A model generated the notes under the pieces. It did not search any database. It was not told the DNA's origin and was given only the letters and a program-made list of their open reading frames with translations. A stretch of 64,000 nucleotides of DNA from contig CM034546.1 of NCBI GenBank assembly GCA_020055645.1, positions 1,736,001-1,800,000 on the forward strand. Reading direction: 5' to 3'. This document shows positions 37,072-49,169 of this stretch, in pieces (position 1 is the first letter of the stretch; each line of letters opens with the position of its first letter). Both the position numbers and the translations under genes were made by a program. Source of the DNA: Tomocerus qinae. Taxonomy: Eukaryota > Arthropoda > Collembola > Entomobryomorpha > Tomoceridae.

Positions 37072-38423
37072 TTTGATGCTTTAAAGATCATAAATTTTGT
37101 TTTTTAACTGGAGAGCCACTATGAATAAAAACAATAGATACTATTACACTGACATTAAAACAAGATTCTGCACATTATAATTATTTTTGTTCAGGCCATA
37201 AGTAATAGCTATGCCACTGAAATATAATTGGGTATACACTAATAGGTATCACACGGATAATAGATGCAAACAGATTCATTAATTTAATTAAGCGCCACCA
37301 ATACAATACAAAGTTAATGTACTATGCCAGATTGTATTTCTTTATTAGGTAATTACTTAACATGAGATTTATTAAAGTATTTACATATTACAAGTATTAC
37401 TTTTGGGGGTTTTCCTCATTAATATTTGAAACCAGGTAAGTCGTATATCCTTATGACTGTATGTTGTAAAAGCATGATAATCATCATGGATATTTTAACT
37501 TACACTCAATGTGTGACATTTAACTACGCTTCTTTACTTTAGCACATTGACACATGTTGAGGAGAACGATTGGATATTTTAAGTTAAGTACTACTCAGAA
37601 ACAAATAGGTAAGATGATAGAAATTTCTAATTAGTATACATTATTTATAAACGTATGAAGTCTACATATTCTCACAAGTGAAACATGTACTTCTATGTTA
37701 GGATACATTTCAGTGATCAGCAAGTAATTCGTTAATAAAAACGGTTAAGTATGTCAACATTGCATATAATATACTTGAATTAAGAGTTTCTTATCAGTGG
37801 TTTATGAGAAACAAATATTCTGTTCATAATTTGTTTTTGTAAAGGAATTAATGGAAAGCATACATTTTTGTCTACAATTTCGAGGTACTTGTTCATAGCT
37901 TACATATTTGACACTACTAAGAATACTTTTATACCTAGATAGGTATACGTATAATATGTTAATCCCGTATAATCATGAGTATTAGGATTTAGGCGATCAG
38001 CCACACATCCAGGAATTTAATCGAAGGAGGCACTAAATAATACTAAATCGTATTTGGATAGTTTCATGATTTTTAGTCGCTTTGGAAAATAGTTAACATT
38101 TAATCAGTTTTAGGGGACGCTGCATCCTCCCATCACGCCCTTATTTACGTGTCTGTTGGCGATGCCCGTCCAAACGGACAAACCACGTAGGAATCTTTTT
38201 GCTTATATTTTTATTATTTAAGATTGCTTTATGTGCTTATAAAATGAAAGTAATAAATACTTGATTAAGTATTAAAACTTATCAATTTATCTATAGGTAA
38301 CAACAATTTATTCCAGATATCAATAAATCATCAACATTTATAAATAAAAACAAAAATTCACTTCATTCATTTAGCGAGATTTCTGGCAAGTCTTATCTTT
38401 TAGAAATCAAAACCCTCTTATAT
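37072..38423. other. Intergenic region
   Basis: AT-rich with no coding frame I trust. It holds a possible hAT MITE remnant around 37995-38165 (ACACATCCAGGAATTTAAT, like the MITE at 42182) and a minus-strand AATAAA (38307-38312) suited to the next gene. Confidence 0.4.
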
Positions 38424-39181
38424 TTAACCTTGGGAGCCGGCTACTCCGGATTGTCCTGCGTTTCCATAATCGTTTGTATTAGAATTACCTGCAATCATAA
38501 TAAACACAAAACATCAATATTGATATTTGATTTTATAGAATTAGTCGATTAATAAAAAGTTTATAAGTCTAGCACAAAATGAATCATAAAAGCCCTCAGA
38601 ATTTTCAGCAAAGTTTAGATTTTACATTCATTTGTATTTTTAGACGTATTTTTTTGTCTCCTAAATGTGTAGGGCCATATTATGTGAGCAACTATTTATT
38701 AACTCACCATAAGTTTGAGCTACAGCCTGAGGGTTCACTCCAGCGGCAGAAGCATCGGCTTGTTCTACATTTTGGGCGTTGTTGACGGTGAGAACGTAAG
38801 AGTCACTAAACAAGCTGCCTTCTTGACAATTACCGCAATCGCTGTTTTGTACAGCCGTGACAGTTTCGGCTACGACTGCGGAGTCGGCATAATTTGCACT
38901 TAGGGCTTGTGCATTAGCGGTTCCAGCGCCAGCGGTTGCTATGCCTGTTGCCCCATTACTACTGTTGGCATTTCCGCCGCCTCCAGCGCCTGTATTTCCA
39001 GCACCCACGGCATCCAATTCTACGTCCGCTGGAAATAACATAGAACTCCAATGAACTCTTTCAGAGATTTTACTTGCAAGAATCAAAATTTGAAATACTT
39101 ACGAGTGACAGGAGCTGATGAGACGAGGGAGAGGACGACGAAAAGACTGGCAACAGCTAAGATGTTACGGAAGGATGCCAT
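38424..39181 (-). CDS. Small secreted Gly/Ala/Asn-rich protein (3 exons, ~154 aa)
   Basis: Exons on the minus strand: 39181-39103, 39028-38708, 38488-38424; introns GT/AG, phases join without a break. Exon 1 encodes a signal peptide (MASFRNILAVASLFVVLSLV, then SSAPVT). The mature chain begins PDVELDAVGAGNTGAGGGG, continues with Ala/Asn/Ser-rich sequence, has a lone CGNC, and ends GQSGVAGSQG. A TATA box (minus TATATAAAA, 39271-39279) lies about 90 bases upstream of the ATG, and AATAAA (38307-38312) about 110 bases after the stop. Low-complexity secreted chains of this kind are often cuticle, silk or glue components, but I recognise no family. Confidence 0.75.
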
Positions 39182-39270
39182 TTCAAGTAACTCGTGAGTT
39201 AGTTCAATAAAGTAATGCTATACAAGTATAGTGGTCAGTTTTCGAATGATTCCTAGATTTTGGAACGCTC

Positions 39271-39279
39271 TTTTATATA
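39271..39279 (-). promoter_or_regulatory. Putative TATA box of the Gly/Ala/Asn-rich gene
   Basis: On the minus strand this reads TATATAAAA, about 90 bases before the start codon at 39181. Position and sequence suit a core promoter of a strongly expressed secreted protein. Confidence 0.5.
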
Positions 39280-39281
39280 TC

Positions 39282-40291
39282 GTAAGGAAGCAACTGTAAT
39301 CCCTTATCGGCGATCTGAACCATTTATTTTGATTTGGTTCTTGTCCATTTTTAGGTTTAAACAATGGACCTAATTCTTTTGAGTTTAAAGTAAAAAGGAG
39401 CTTTCAGGATAGAAACAACTGACATATTATTATAATATTAATAATTCAAACAAGTTTCCTTTGTCTTCTAGTCCATCGTTCATTTCTCTAGACTGTAAGA
39501 AGGCACTAACATTTCCTAAAACTTCATGTGTGGGTAAACAGTTAATAATGCCTATTAGTTGGATTGAGATTTCTAAGGTCTAAGTTGTATAGTCAGCTAA
39601 ACGCTGTAGTGGTTATATGTTTGTTTGGTTTACTTTTAATTAGCCTTTATCTAGAAAAGAAAGAAGCATTGTCCATTTGAGAATTTTTGACCTTTTCCAA
39701 ATGTAGCATTCTATAAATATATACCTTGAAAATTGTTTATCGTCTCCTCTGCCTTTCTAGGAAGGAAAGGTACTTATCAATGGATTCCCTGCAAATCCAT
39801 TTTCTATTATTTATTATACACTAGACTACCAGTATACACTGTATTTTCAATACATGTATCGAAACGGAAGCTAAAAGCTGAGTTAGTTCTCTTCAATTTC
39901 ACATCAAAACTCCTATTCATATTCTTCCAATTCATTTTTAACATAATAATATACACTAACGAGACAAAGCAATCATGCATACATTATTCGAATTGCAATT
40001 GCATTTAAAAAATGCAATTACGTAGCTATATATAATATTATGGCTATTTTGCCTTATTATTCAAGATTTTAGACAAAGGAATGACAAGATGAATTGTACA
40101 TTTTTTGATCTTCTGTGTGCGTGTTAGTGATCCCATGGATAAAAATGAAACATTTTCTAGATATTTTGAGGTTTTGTTTTTTACCGTATATTAAACATGC
40201 ATTCCTACACGTGTAATTTGACACGTGTAAAAATTCGAAGTATTTGAAGAATTCGAGTCAAAATTGGTGTATTTTTCAGTAAGTACATTGC
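39282..40291. other. Intergenic region
   Basis: AT-rich. I see no gene, repeat or regulatory element worth naming up to the inverted fragment pair that begins at 40292. Confidence 0.4.
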
Positions 40292-40495
40292 TTACATAGA
40301 ATACACACAAGTAAATACAGGGTTACCCACAAGTTGTGCACTCAAAGTGTTGAGTAGTAACTTGAGAACCAGGGAAGCTAGAGACAAATGGTTGCCACCG
40401 TTGGTAAGAGCGCATTCCAACTTAAAGATTAGTGTATCATACGTAATGATTTGAATGCTATTATTTTGAATGTAGGTCAGTTTGGCAAAAGTCAT
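40292..40495 (-). pseudogene. Coding-like fragment, inverted partner of 40903-41109
   Basis: The minus-strand frame contains YDTLIFKLECALTNGGNHLS, followed by LASLVLKLLLNTLSAQLVGNPV. The plus-strand frame at 40903-41109 matches it closely. Conservation at the protein level between two diverged copies suggests descent from real coding sequence. I do not recognise the family. Confidence 0.35.
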
Positions 40496-40902
40496 TTTGG
40501 CAAAAATACCTTAAAAATTACCCGTGGATAATTTGGCAAATAATGTTTTTAACCGTTCGGAGAGTTTGGCAAAAAGTATGTATATACGGTTAATTTTGCA
40601 AAGTATTTAGAACCATAATTCTTAGTCTTAGTGTGGTGTATTATGTATCCAAGTAGTGTAACTATGTATTATATTTAACAATCTATGGAAATCCTAAATA
40701 GTCAAATGTAAATGCCTTGATGTCTTATCGTTAGTTGGGCTCACTTAATAAACTTGAGTTCAGTTGTCGGTTACCTTCAGAGAATGGCCGAGTCTTCACA
40801 TAAGTACGTTTCCTAAGCACTAAGCAAAGTAACCCACAAAAGCTAGCCCGAAATATTGGTATTGTATTGAAAGAGATAAATGTGTAGCATCTGACATCAT
40901 TT

Positions 40903-41109
40903 TTGACCCGAAATATCGTTCGCATCATTGCATATGATACATCAATCTTTAAGGTTGGAGTTCGATGTCCTCTTTCCAACGGTGGAGACTATTTGTCTGT
41001 AGCTGCCATGGTTCTCAAGTTATTAGCACAAACTATGCGAGCACAACTTGTGGGTAATCCTGTACATATTGACAATATTGATGACTTTATGAACAAAACA
41101 ATGACATAA
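40903..41109 (+). pseudogene. Coding-like fragment, possible terminal exon
   Basis: The frame contains YDTSIFKVGVRCPLSNGG, then VAAMVLKLLAQTMRAQLVGN, and ends in a stop at 41107-41109. Its inverted partner at 40292-40495 lacks the last stretch (HIDNIDDFMNKTMT). It could be the last exon of a gene otherwise lost, or part of a transposon with inverted ends. No upstream exon was found. Confidence 0.35.
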
Positions 41110-41205
41110 TTATGTAAATTTACTATTCACATTTAGCTAATAACATTGATTGTAAATAGTTTTTATAGGCTTACTATATCGTTGAAATTGGTCATTGATG
41201 TAAGC

Positions 41206-41213
41206 TATAAAAG
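41206..41213 (+). promoter_or_regulatory. Putative TATA box of the NodB-like gene
   Basis: TATAAAAG, 40 bases before the start codon at 41253; placed as expected for a short 5' UTR. Confidence 0.55.
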
Positions 41214-41252
41214 AACATTGAAAGTTGAACTACTTCGTTAGTTGGAGTAAAA

Positions 41253-41774
41253 ATGTTTTCAATTAAATATATTTTGCTACTCTGTTTTATTTGGTTAATA
41301 AGGTCTGAAAACGCAAATCTTTTGAAAAGATCCAAAGAAATTCACACACAATGTGTTCAACCAGGACTATTTGCTTTTACCTTTGGTAAATATGGAGAAA
41401 AAAATATTTATCGAATAAAAATTAAATTGGTATATTCACCTGTAATTGTTGTTCCAGAAGCCGGGCCTTCCTCTGGAACAGACGCTATATATAAGATAAT
41501 GAAGATGCTCAGACTTCATAGCAATAAAGCAACTTTCTTTATTAACAAACAAACATTAGAAAACATAACTGAAACAAATGAGCTACTCAATGAACTCTTA
41601 AATAAAGTAAGTAGATGGATTGCTCAGTTGGTTTCATAATATTCATCATTCAAAATACTAAGTCCTGATTACAAAGTATTACTAATTAATACAATATTTC
41701 ACTTTTAGAAACCTAAACACGGCATACTAATGCCTTTTTCCCTCATTTTCGAGAAAAAGAACCTAAACTTTTAA
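41253..41774 (+). CDS. Secreted NodB-like protein lacking the deacetylase active site (2 exons, ~139 aa)
   Basis: Exons 41253-41606 and 41709-41774 join in phase 0. Signal peptide MFSIKYILLLCFIWLIRSE. The middle resembles the start of the NodB fold of polysaccharide (chitin) deacetylases: CVQPGLFAFTF sits where the family has C..PG..ALTFDDGP, and KIMKMLRLHSNKATFF matches the helix and strand before the metal-binding histidines. The catalytic Asp pair is replaced by GKYG, and the second exon ends after KPKHGILMPF without the H-x-x-x-H motif. It is about half the usual domain length. It may be a truncated pseudoenzyme or a broken gene whose further exons were lost to the insertions downstream. 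The family call is inference from pattern only. Confidence 0.45.
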
Positions 41775-42181
41775 GGAACATATATATGCCAATACATATG
41801 GCTTTCTGAAATCCTTTGCCCTCTCCGAAATCGATTTCTAAATGCGGTACTGTACAGGGCACTTACATAAAACATATGTACTGGGTTAAATGTTATTTAT
41901 TTGTTTAGTTTTTAGTGCACGTAAAATGGAAAATTACTTTAAAATTTTTTTGTGTAAAGAAATATTTTTAATCTTGCGTTGTGATTGCACCAAATTCACT
42001 TAAACGATAATTGGTAAGAATTCTTAAAATGATATTTAACTGAATTTCGATTAAAAATTGTAGTCATTCCTTACTGAAAAAATCAAATCATGATTGAAGA
42101 GACTGTACGTGTTCACAGTTTGTTCGTCTATTCCATCTAATAATAATAATAATAATTACCGCCTTTGGATCGTGTGGTGTT
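41775..42181. other. Non-coding region before the MITE
   Basis: AT-rich sequence with an AAT microsatellite near 42138-42156. No missing NodB exon could be found here. Confidence 0.4.
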
Positions 42182-42348
42182 CAAGCACGTATCCAGGAAT
42201 TTGACCTAGGGGACAAAAAAATATATGAGTAAAATTATGGCATAAAATTTTGGAGTTTTTAGCCATTTTTGCCAAAGAATTTCCTTTTTCTAGAAATTTA
42301 GGGGGCCGGGCCTCCTCCTCGGCCCCCCCCCCAATGGATACGTGCTTG
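42182..42348. mobile_element. Short hAT-type MITE
   Basis: Perfect 14-bp TIRs, CAAGCACGTATCCA and TGGATACGTGCTTG, are flanked by GTGGTGTT (42174-42181) and GTGGTATT (42349-42356), an 8-bp duplication with one mismatch. Related ends occur at 6732 and near 37998. Confidence 0.75.
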
Positions 42349-42506
42349 GTGGTATTGGTAATGCAATGGAAACTCCAATTGAAAATACCTCAAATCGGTC
42401 TATCGGTTCTGCGCTCGTTTTGTGGTGATTTTGACAGCCAAAGTGGAACATGATATTGAAAACTTCTTTTCTTGTGCAAATATTATAAAGTATCAAATAA
42501 AATATC

Positions 42507-42814
42507 TGTACGCCACAAAGAAGAGAGACTAGAAGGAGCGCGCGAGAAAATCGTTGTGAGAAGGGAGAGAGGAGAGGAAAAACGTTGAAGGAGCGGAGTC
42601 GCATGGCAGAGTTGGTGCCGCGTGGTTGTGCATTATATTTCTGTCTGTAACCATTGACCATTGAATTGATTGATTAGTGACATTGACTTTATTGAATAAT
42701 AAATTATAGCTTTTTAATCTAAATTCAGTGACTGAAATACGAAACCGAAATCATTTTAGCACTTAATATTTTGATAGATAGTTTGTTAGTTTTCGTTAGT
42801 CATACGAATCCACA
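42507..42814 (+). repeat. BEL/Pao LTR 1, directly abutting LTR 2
   Basis: 308 bp, starting TGTACGCCAC and ending CGAATCCACA, with an AATAAA inside. By eye it is identical to the next LTR, which starts at the following base. Nothing lies between them, as in a two-LTR circle junction or a tandem array sharing an LTR. Confidence 0.9.
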
Positions 42815-43122
42815 TGTACGCCACAAAGAAGAGAGACTAGAAGGAGCGCGCGAGAAAATCGTTGTGAGAAGGGAGAGAGGAGAGGAAAAACGTTGAAGGA
42901 GCGGAGTCGCATGGCAGAGTTGGTGCCGCGTGGTTGTGCATTATATTTCTGTCTGTAACCATTGACCATTGAATTGATTGATTAGTGACATTGACTTTAT
43001 TGAATAATAAATTATAGCTTTTTAATCTAAATTCAGTGACTGAAATACGAAACCGAAATCATTTTAGCACTTAATATTTTGATAGATAGTTTGTTAGTTT
43101 TCGTTAGTCATACGAATCCACA
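42815..43122 (+). repeat. BEL/Pao LTR 2, 5' LTR of element 1
   Basis: 308 bp. It differs from the 3' LTR (49144-49451) mainly in one AT-rich patch (TTTTTAATCTAAATT against TTTTTAAATTTAATT), so insertion looks recent. Confidence 0.9.
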
Positions 43123-43133
43123 TGGTCCTTCGA
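43123..43133 (+). other. Primer-binding site of element 1, matching tRNA-Tyr
   Basis: TGGTCCTTCGA directly follows the 5' LTR. It is the complement of the 3' end of eukaryotic tRNA-Tyr (TCGAAGGA plus CCA). Beyond these 11 bases element 1 departs from the tRNA. Confidence 0.7.
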
Positions 43134-43201
43134 TTGCCAAATTGACTAGTCCTATGTCAATAGTACTGAACTGAAATAAGTGTTATTTTGAAAATTGAAA
43201 T

Positions 43202-46200
43202 ATGGAAAGACGAAGCCGAAGAATCCAGAATTTGGCACCTGAATTCAGTTTACTTCCCCCGAGAACCCGAGAAATCAAGATTGGTGAAAAGATGTGGACA
43301 AGACACGAAGCAACTGTGAAACCTGTTGAAAATCGGTCGGACGTCGAAACGACTTCGTCATCATCCCTGCGATTGGACGACATGTCACAACATGGCAGCA
43401 GTTCCTGGTTAATTAACTTTTCGTCAAAAAAGTCAGCCAATAGTGTCAAGTCCACTGCCAGTCAACGTAGAAAACAACTGGAAGTGAAAGCCAAAATTTT
43501 GGAGGAACAGCAAAAGGCTGAAGCTGAATTTGCAAAAGTCCAGACAGAAGCTGAATTTGCAAAAGTACAGGCGAAAGCTGATTTGGCGAAAGCCGAATTG
43601 AAACGGAAATTGGAGCGACTTCGAATAAAAGCTGAACTGGAATATGCAAGGATGGAAGATGAGGAATCCAAATCTCAATATTTAGGCAGTGACGATGATG
43701 ATGGACATAATTCTCGTGATGCATTAAGTGACTTCGGCGAAAAGTGTGATAAGTTCAAGGATAACGACAAATCCGAGGAACCCCTGAAAAACGCACAACC
43801 TAAGTTCACCTATGATGACTGGAGAGAATTTTTCCCTCGAACATCAGCTGTCAAGACAGAGATAAGTATTCCCAAGAAAACCACTTCTCCCATACGTAAG
43901 TCTCAGCATCAATTTTATTCAGATGAAATCTCGAATACTGAAATTCCGAAATACAGAGCAGACAGCCCTGACGAAAATATACAACATGAAACGAAAATCG
44001 AAGAAGCGAAACCACCAAGCCAAAGGACAGTGACATTTTCTGCGGATCAATTGTCGTTACTGTTCCAAGCCCAAGACATAGCAAAAAATTACACAGTAGC
44101 AGAAAACAGTACGGGCGGAGGAGAAATCAAAAAATTTGTCGCTCGTCAATCTGGAGTTACAGCGTTGCCTGATTTCCAAGGAGATCCCGACAAGTGGCCA
44201 ATGTTCATCAACCACTACCTGGAGACGACCAAAGAGTGCGGGTATAGTGATTTCAATAATATATGCCGGCTCAGAAAATGCTTAAAAGGAAAGGCCCTGG
44301 CTGCTGTAGGTGAGATGTTAAATCACACAGAAAAATTACCACTCATCATTAAATGTCTTAAGGATAATTTTGGACAGCCAGAACTCATAATAAAAACCCT
44401 AATTCTGAAGACAAAGAAGTTGCCTCCATTTAGGGAAGACAAACCAGACTCCGTGATTGAGTTCTCTCATGCAGTTTCAAATTTAGTGGCCACTATGGAA
44501 TCTTTGAAAAAGGAAAACTACATGACAAATCCCTCTCTGATGGAAGATCTAGTGGAGAAATTGCCCGTCACTTTCAAGACGAAGTGGGGAAATGCACTAG
44601 CAAAAAGGATGGACGACGTCACATTGAGAGATTTTGCTGAGTGGATGGAGAAACGAGCTACAGCGGCAAGACTCATCAAAAATTCAGTGGCGCTCGAAAA
44701 TCTTGAAAAACAAACGAAAAGCAAAGCTGACGACGAACAGCGAGGAAACAAGGACAACGGAAAAAAGAAAAACCAGAAGAAAGAAGTAGTTTTTACCACT
44801 ACTGAAAATGCAGAAGAGAAAGTGAAAAAACCCACCAGTGAATGTACGTGTATGTTTTGTCAAAAAGAGCACCGTACGGAGAAGTGTCGACAGTATCTAA
44901 AATTGGATATTGATGGCCGCTGGAAATGGGTAACTGAAAACAAGATTTGTTTTGCGTGTATTAATGGCAATCACCTTCTGGCCGATTGCGACGATAAAGA
45001 AAAGTGTGGCACGGACGGATGTTATTTGTTCCATCACAAAAGTTTGCATAATCCGAAGTTTTTTGCGCCGAAACCTCCTGCTTTGAAAATTCCCGAGAAA
45101 TCCGAAGAAAAGTCAGAAGGTGTAGCAGTCACGACGGAAGAAAAATGCAAAAGGTCAGTGACATTACGGAGAGTAATGCCAGTCATCTTGAAAGGCCCGA
45201 GAGGTGAAATTAAAGTCAACGCCATGCTCGATAGTGGATCAACCGTCACTTTGTTGGATGCCAAGATCGCTGAACGACTAGGCCTTCATGGACCGAAGAA
45301 AGGACTCCACATGACATTGGCGGATGGTAAGACAGTCACCGAAACCAATTCAAGAATTTTGTCGGTTGAAATTCGTGGAGTGAAAGAAAAACAGTTATTC
45401 ACAATGGACAATGTAAGAACAGTTCGTGAATTGAAATTACCTTCCCAGTCTGTTGACATGAAAAATCTTACTGGCAAATGGAGACATTTAAGAAAATTGC
45501 CAATTAGCTCCACGGACAATTTAATTCCAAAAGTGTTAATTGGAGACGATCAGTGTCATCTTATTGTCACCCGAGAAATTCGAGAAGGCCCACCGAGTGC
45601 TCCAATTGCTAGTTATAACAAGCTAGGATGGGTTGTGCACGGACCCGAAAAAGAAAATGCCACGGATGGAAATGAGTCGACATTTTTTATTCACCATGCT
45701 GACGATCAATTATGTCAACTAGTGAAAGACTCTTTTAGCACAGAAAGTTTTGGCGTGAAAGTGCTGGACAAGCTTCCACAGTCTACTGATGTGACTAATG
45801 CAGAAAAACAAATTGAACGAAACACTAGGAGAGTCGGAGACAGATGGGAGACCGGTTTGCTCTGGGCACAAGAGGAGCCTCGTTTACCGTCTAGCAAGAA
45901 AAACGCAATGAATCGACTGATGACTCTAAAAAAGAAAATGGAACGAGATCCGGAGTTAGCTCGATGGTATCACGAAAAGATTACTTATTACATCGATGCC
46001 GGCTACGCAAGAAAATTGACTTCTTCAGAAGCGAAAGAAATGGGACCGAAGACCTGGTATCTTCCTCATTTTGCTACAGAAAATCCAAACAAACCAGGAA
46101 AGAGGCGTTTGGTATTCGACGCTGCAGCCAAATGTCAAGGTACCAGTCTTAATGACAATTTACTTCCTGGCCCAGATTTACTGACATCTCTCGCTGGTGT

Positions 46201-49169
46201 TCTTCTCCGATTCCGAGTTGGACAAATTGGCTTCAGTGGGGACATACGTGAGATGTTCCACCAGGTGAAGATTCGTGAGGAAGATCAGTGCGCGCAAAGA
46301 TTTCTCTGGACAGAAACTGGAAAAGAAGAACCAGACACGTATGTTATGCAAGTCATGACTTTCGGTGCCACTTGTTCTCCTAGCTTGGCCCAAGTCATTA
46401 AAAACCGAAACGCAATGGAATTCTCGGAAGAATTTCCCCGTGCAGCTGAGGCTATTATTCGCAAGCATTACGTCGACGATTACCTCGACGGAGCCAATAG
46501 TGAAGCTGAAGCTTTGAAAATCATTAAGGACGTTCGAGAAGTGCACCGACGGGGCGGGTTCGAAATCCGCAGTTGGAACTGCAGCTCAATGAAAGTGTTG
46601 CAGGCGCTGGAAGAAGATATTCCTGGAAATGAAAGACCGGAAAAGGACTTGAATTTGGAAGGAGAAATGGCTACCGAAAAAGTTTTAGGACTCCGATGGA
46701 ATCCAAATCAAGATTACTTTTTCTTTTCCTGCCAGTTCAATAGAGTGAATCCTGATGTTGTGAGCGGAGAGAGACGACCTACCAAAAGAGAAGTTCTGAG
46801 AACATTTATGTCTCTCTTTGACCCACTTGGATTCGCCGTTCATTTCACTGTCAAGGCACGAATTCTATTTCAGCAAGTCTGGCGGAGTGGAATAAACTGG
46901 GACGACGAAATTACAGATGTGCAATTTGTGAGATGGAGAACCTGGCTAAAAGACATGAAAGATATCACGAAAATGAATATTCCGAGATGCTATTCAAAGT
47001 TACTCGTTAATTTTGAATCCATTCAACTTCACATTTTCTGTGATTCCAGTGAAGAGGCGTTTGCGGCTGCAGCATATCTACGTATTCAGAAAAAAGAAGA
47101 AATAGATGTCATGCTCATTATGGCCAGAGCTCGTGTTGCACCCTTGAAGCCGATGACGATTCCCCGGCTGGAACTGCAAGCCGCTCTGATGGGTAGCCGA
47201 CTAGCCACGACACTGAAGTTGGAATTGGACCTGGAGATAAATGAAACGCATTTCTGGAGCGATTCAAAAACAGTACTGTCTTGGATACGCTCAGATGCAC
47301 GACAATACAAACCGTTTGTGGCCTGTCGGGTGGGAGAAATCCTAGAGACCACATCGATCGAAAATTGGCATTGGGTGCCGACAAAGGATAACGTTGCGGA
47401 TGAAGCCACTCGTAGTTCATCGGAATCAAATTTTTCCAGTGAAAGCAGATGGTTAAACGGACCTAAATTCTTGAAGAAACCGCCGGACCAATGGCCAAAC
47501 GAAAGAAAAATTGAAGACAAAAGTGAAAATAGTGAAAGTGACGAAGAAAGTACGGCTAGCGAAGACGAAAATATCCAGTTTGTCTGTGCGGTTACTGAGA
47601 TGGAATCATCCATCCCGAACATAGAAATCTTAAATTCTTGGCCACGTTTACTAAGAAGCACAGCCTGGATTTTAAGATTTATAAATAATTGCAGAAATCA
47701 GACGAAAACTTTTGGATGGCTGACACCTGGTGAGCTTTTAAAAGCTGAAAAGAAAGTTCTCCGTCAGTCCCAAGTGGAGTCACTTGGAAAATTAACTAGC
47801 CTGAACCAGAAAAAGGAAATGCCTAAGCCCGGCAAGTTGAAAGGATTGTGCCCTGTAATGGGTGAAGACGGTTTGTTAAGAGCCCAAGGTCGCGTCAGAA
47901 ATTCTCCGGAGTTGAAAGAATGCGCGAGGCAGCCGATTATCTTGGAACCGAAACATCCCATAACTCGTTTATTAGTGATGCATTATCACCGAATGGCGGG
48001 ACATTCCGGACAGGAATCTGTATTAAACGAACTTCGACAGAAATACTGGATCTTAGACGCCCGAAATGCGGTGAGGAATGCCTGGAATCGATGTCTTGTG
48101 TGCAGAATCGCCAAAGCAAAACCTAACTTTCCGGAGATGGCCCCTCTACCTGCAGTGAGACTTACTAGACCACCGAGAGCATTTACATATGTTGGAGTTG
48201 ACTATTTCGGCCCTTTGTCCGTGACAGTGAATCGCCACCATGAGAAACGGTACGGAGTTTTGTTTACTTGCCTTTCAGTACGAGCTGTACATTTGGAGAT
48301 TGCAAGTTCACTCACTACGGACTCATTTATCATGGCGGAGATTCATCGGCAGAAGGGGATGTCCAGATAAGCTTTACTCTGACAATGGCACCAACTTTCA
48401 TGGTGCGAACAACGAGCTTAAACAATCGTTGCTGGAACTTGACCAAGAAGAAATTACTGAAAAATTAGCAGCCAAGGGAATTGAGTGGATATTCACGCCA
48501 CCTTCAGGACCTCATTTTGGCGGGACCTGGGAGCGCCTCGTCAAATCAGTGAAAAATGCCTTGTCTGCCAACCTGAAAGAGCGATCGCCCAAGGAGGAGA
48601 CGTTACATACTCTTTTCATCGAGGCGGAGAACATAATAAATAGCAGACCCCTTACAAGAGTTTCTGCTGATATCAACGACAAAGAAAGTCTGACTCCTAA
48701 TCATTTTCTACTAGGATGTTCAGCAGGAGCACCGAACATGGGAGTTCATCCGAAAGAAGATTTGTTTCCACGAAAACAATGGAGAATTGGCCAAGCTTTT
48801 GCTGATCAATTTTGGCGAAGATGGATTAAAGAGTACCAGCCGAGCTTGACCAAGAGACAGAAATGGGACAAACCAGCGAAGCCTGTCAAAGTCGGAGATC
48901 TCGTGTTTATCGCCGACGGAAACCTACCTAGAAATACTTGGCCTCGTGGTATAATTACCGAAGCGATTCCAGGAAGGGATGGCATCATTCGCGTGGTGAA
49001 AGTGAAGACTGCGACGGGAGAACTACGAAGACCGGTCGTGAAAGTTTGCGTTCTAGAGGTGGAACCGGAAGACTCACCAAAGGAACATTGTGGCGGCGAG
49101 AATTCTGAAGTGGACAAACCCGAGGATCTGCCACGGGGGGGAGTGTACGCCACAAAGAAGAGAGACTAG
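43202..49169 (+). pseudogene. Gag-Pol polyprotein of element 1, broken in integrase by a 5-bp deletion
   Basis: Residue positions from the ATG at 43202: coiled coil about 95-155; Gag core from about 324 (FQGDPDKWP); Cys/His zinc-knuckle region about 548-617; aspartic protease near 677 (LDSGST); reverse transcriptase with DIREMFHQV near 1014 and YVDD at 1090; RNase H-like region with CDSSEEA near 1281 and ELQAAL near 1324; integrase zinc-binding HYHRMAGHSG near 1594 to CLVC at 1631; first integrase Asp in VDYFGP at 1667. At about 48336 five bases (ACTGA in sister copies) are missing and the frame stops at 48368-48370. The rest of integrase (SDNGTNFHG, GGTWERL) and the C-terminal domain are open in another frame to a TAG at 49167-49169, inside the 3' LTR. 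It is not expected to make full integrase. Confidence 0.9.
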
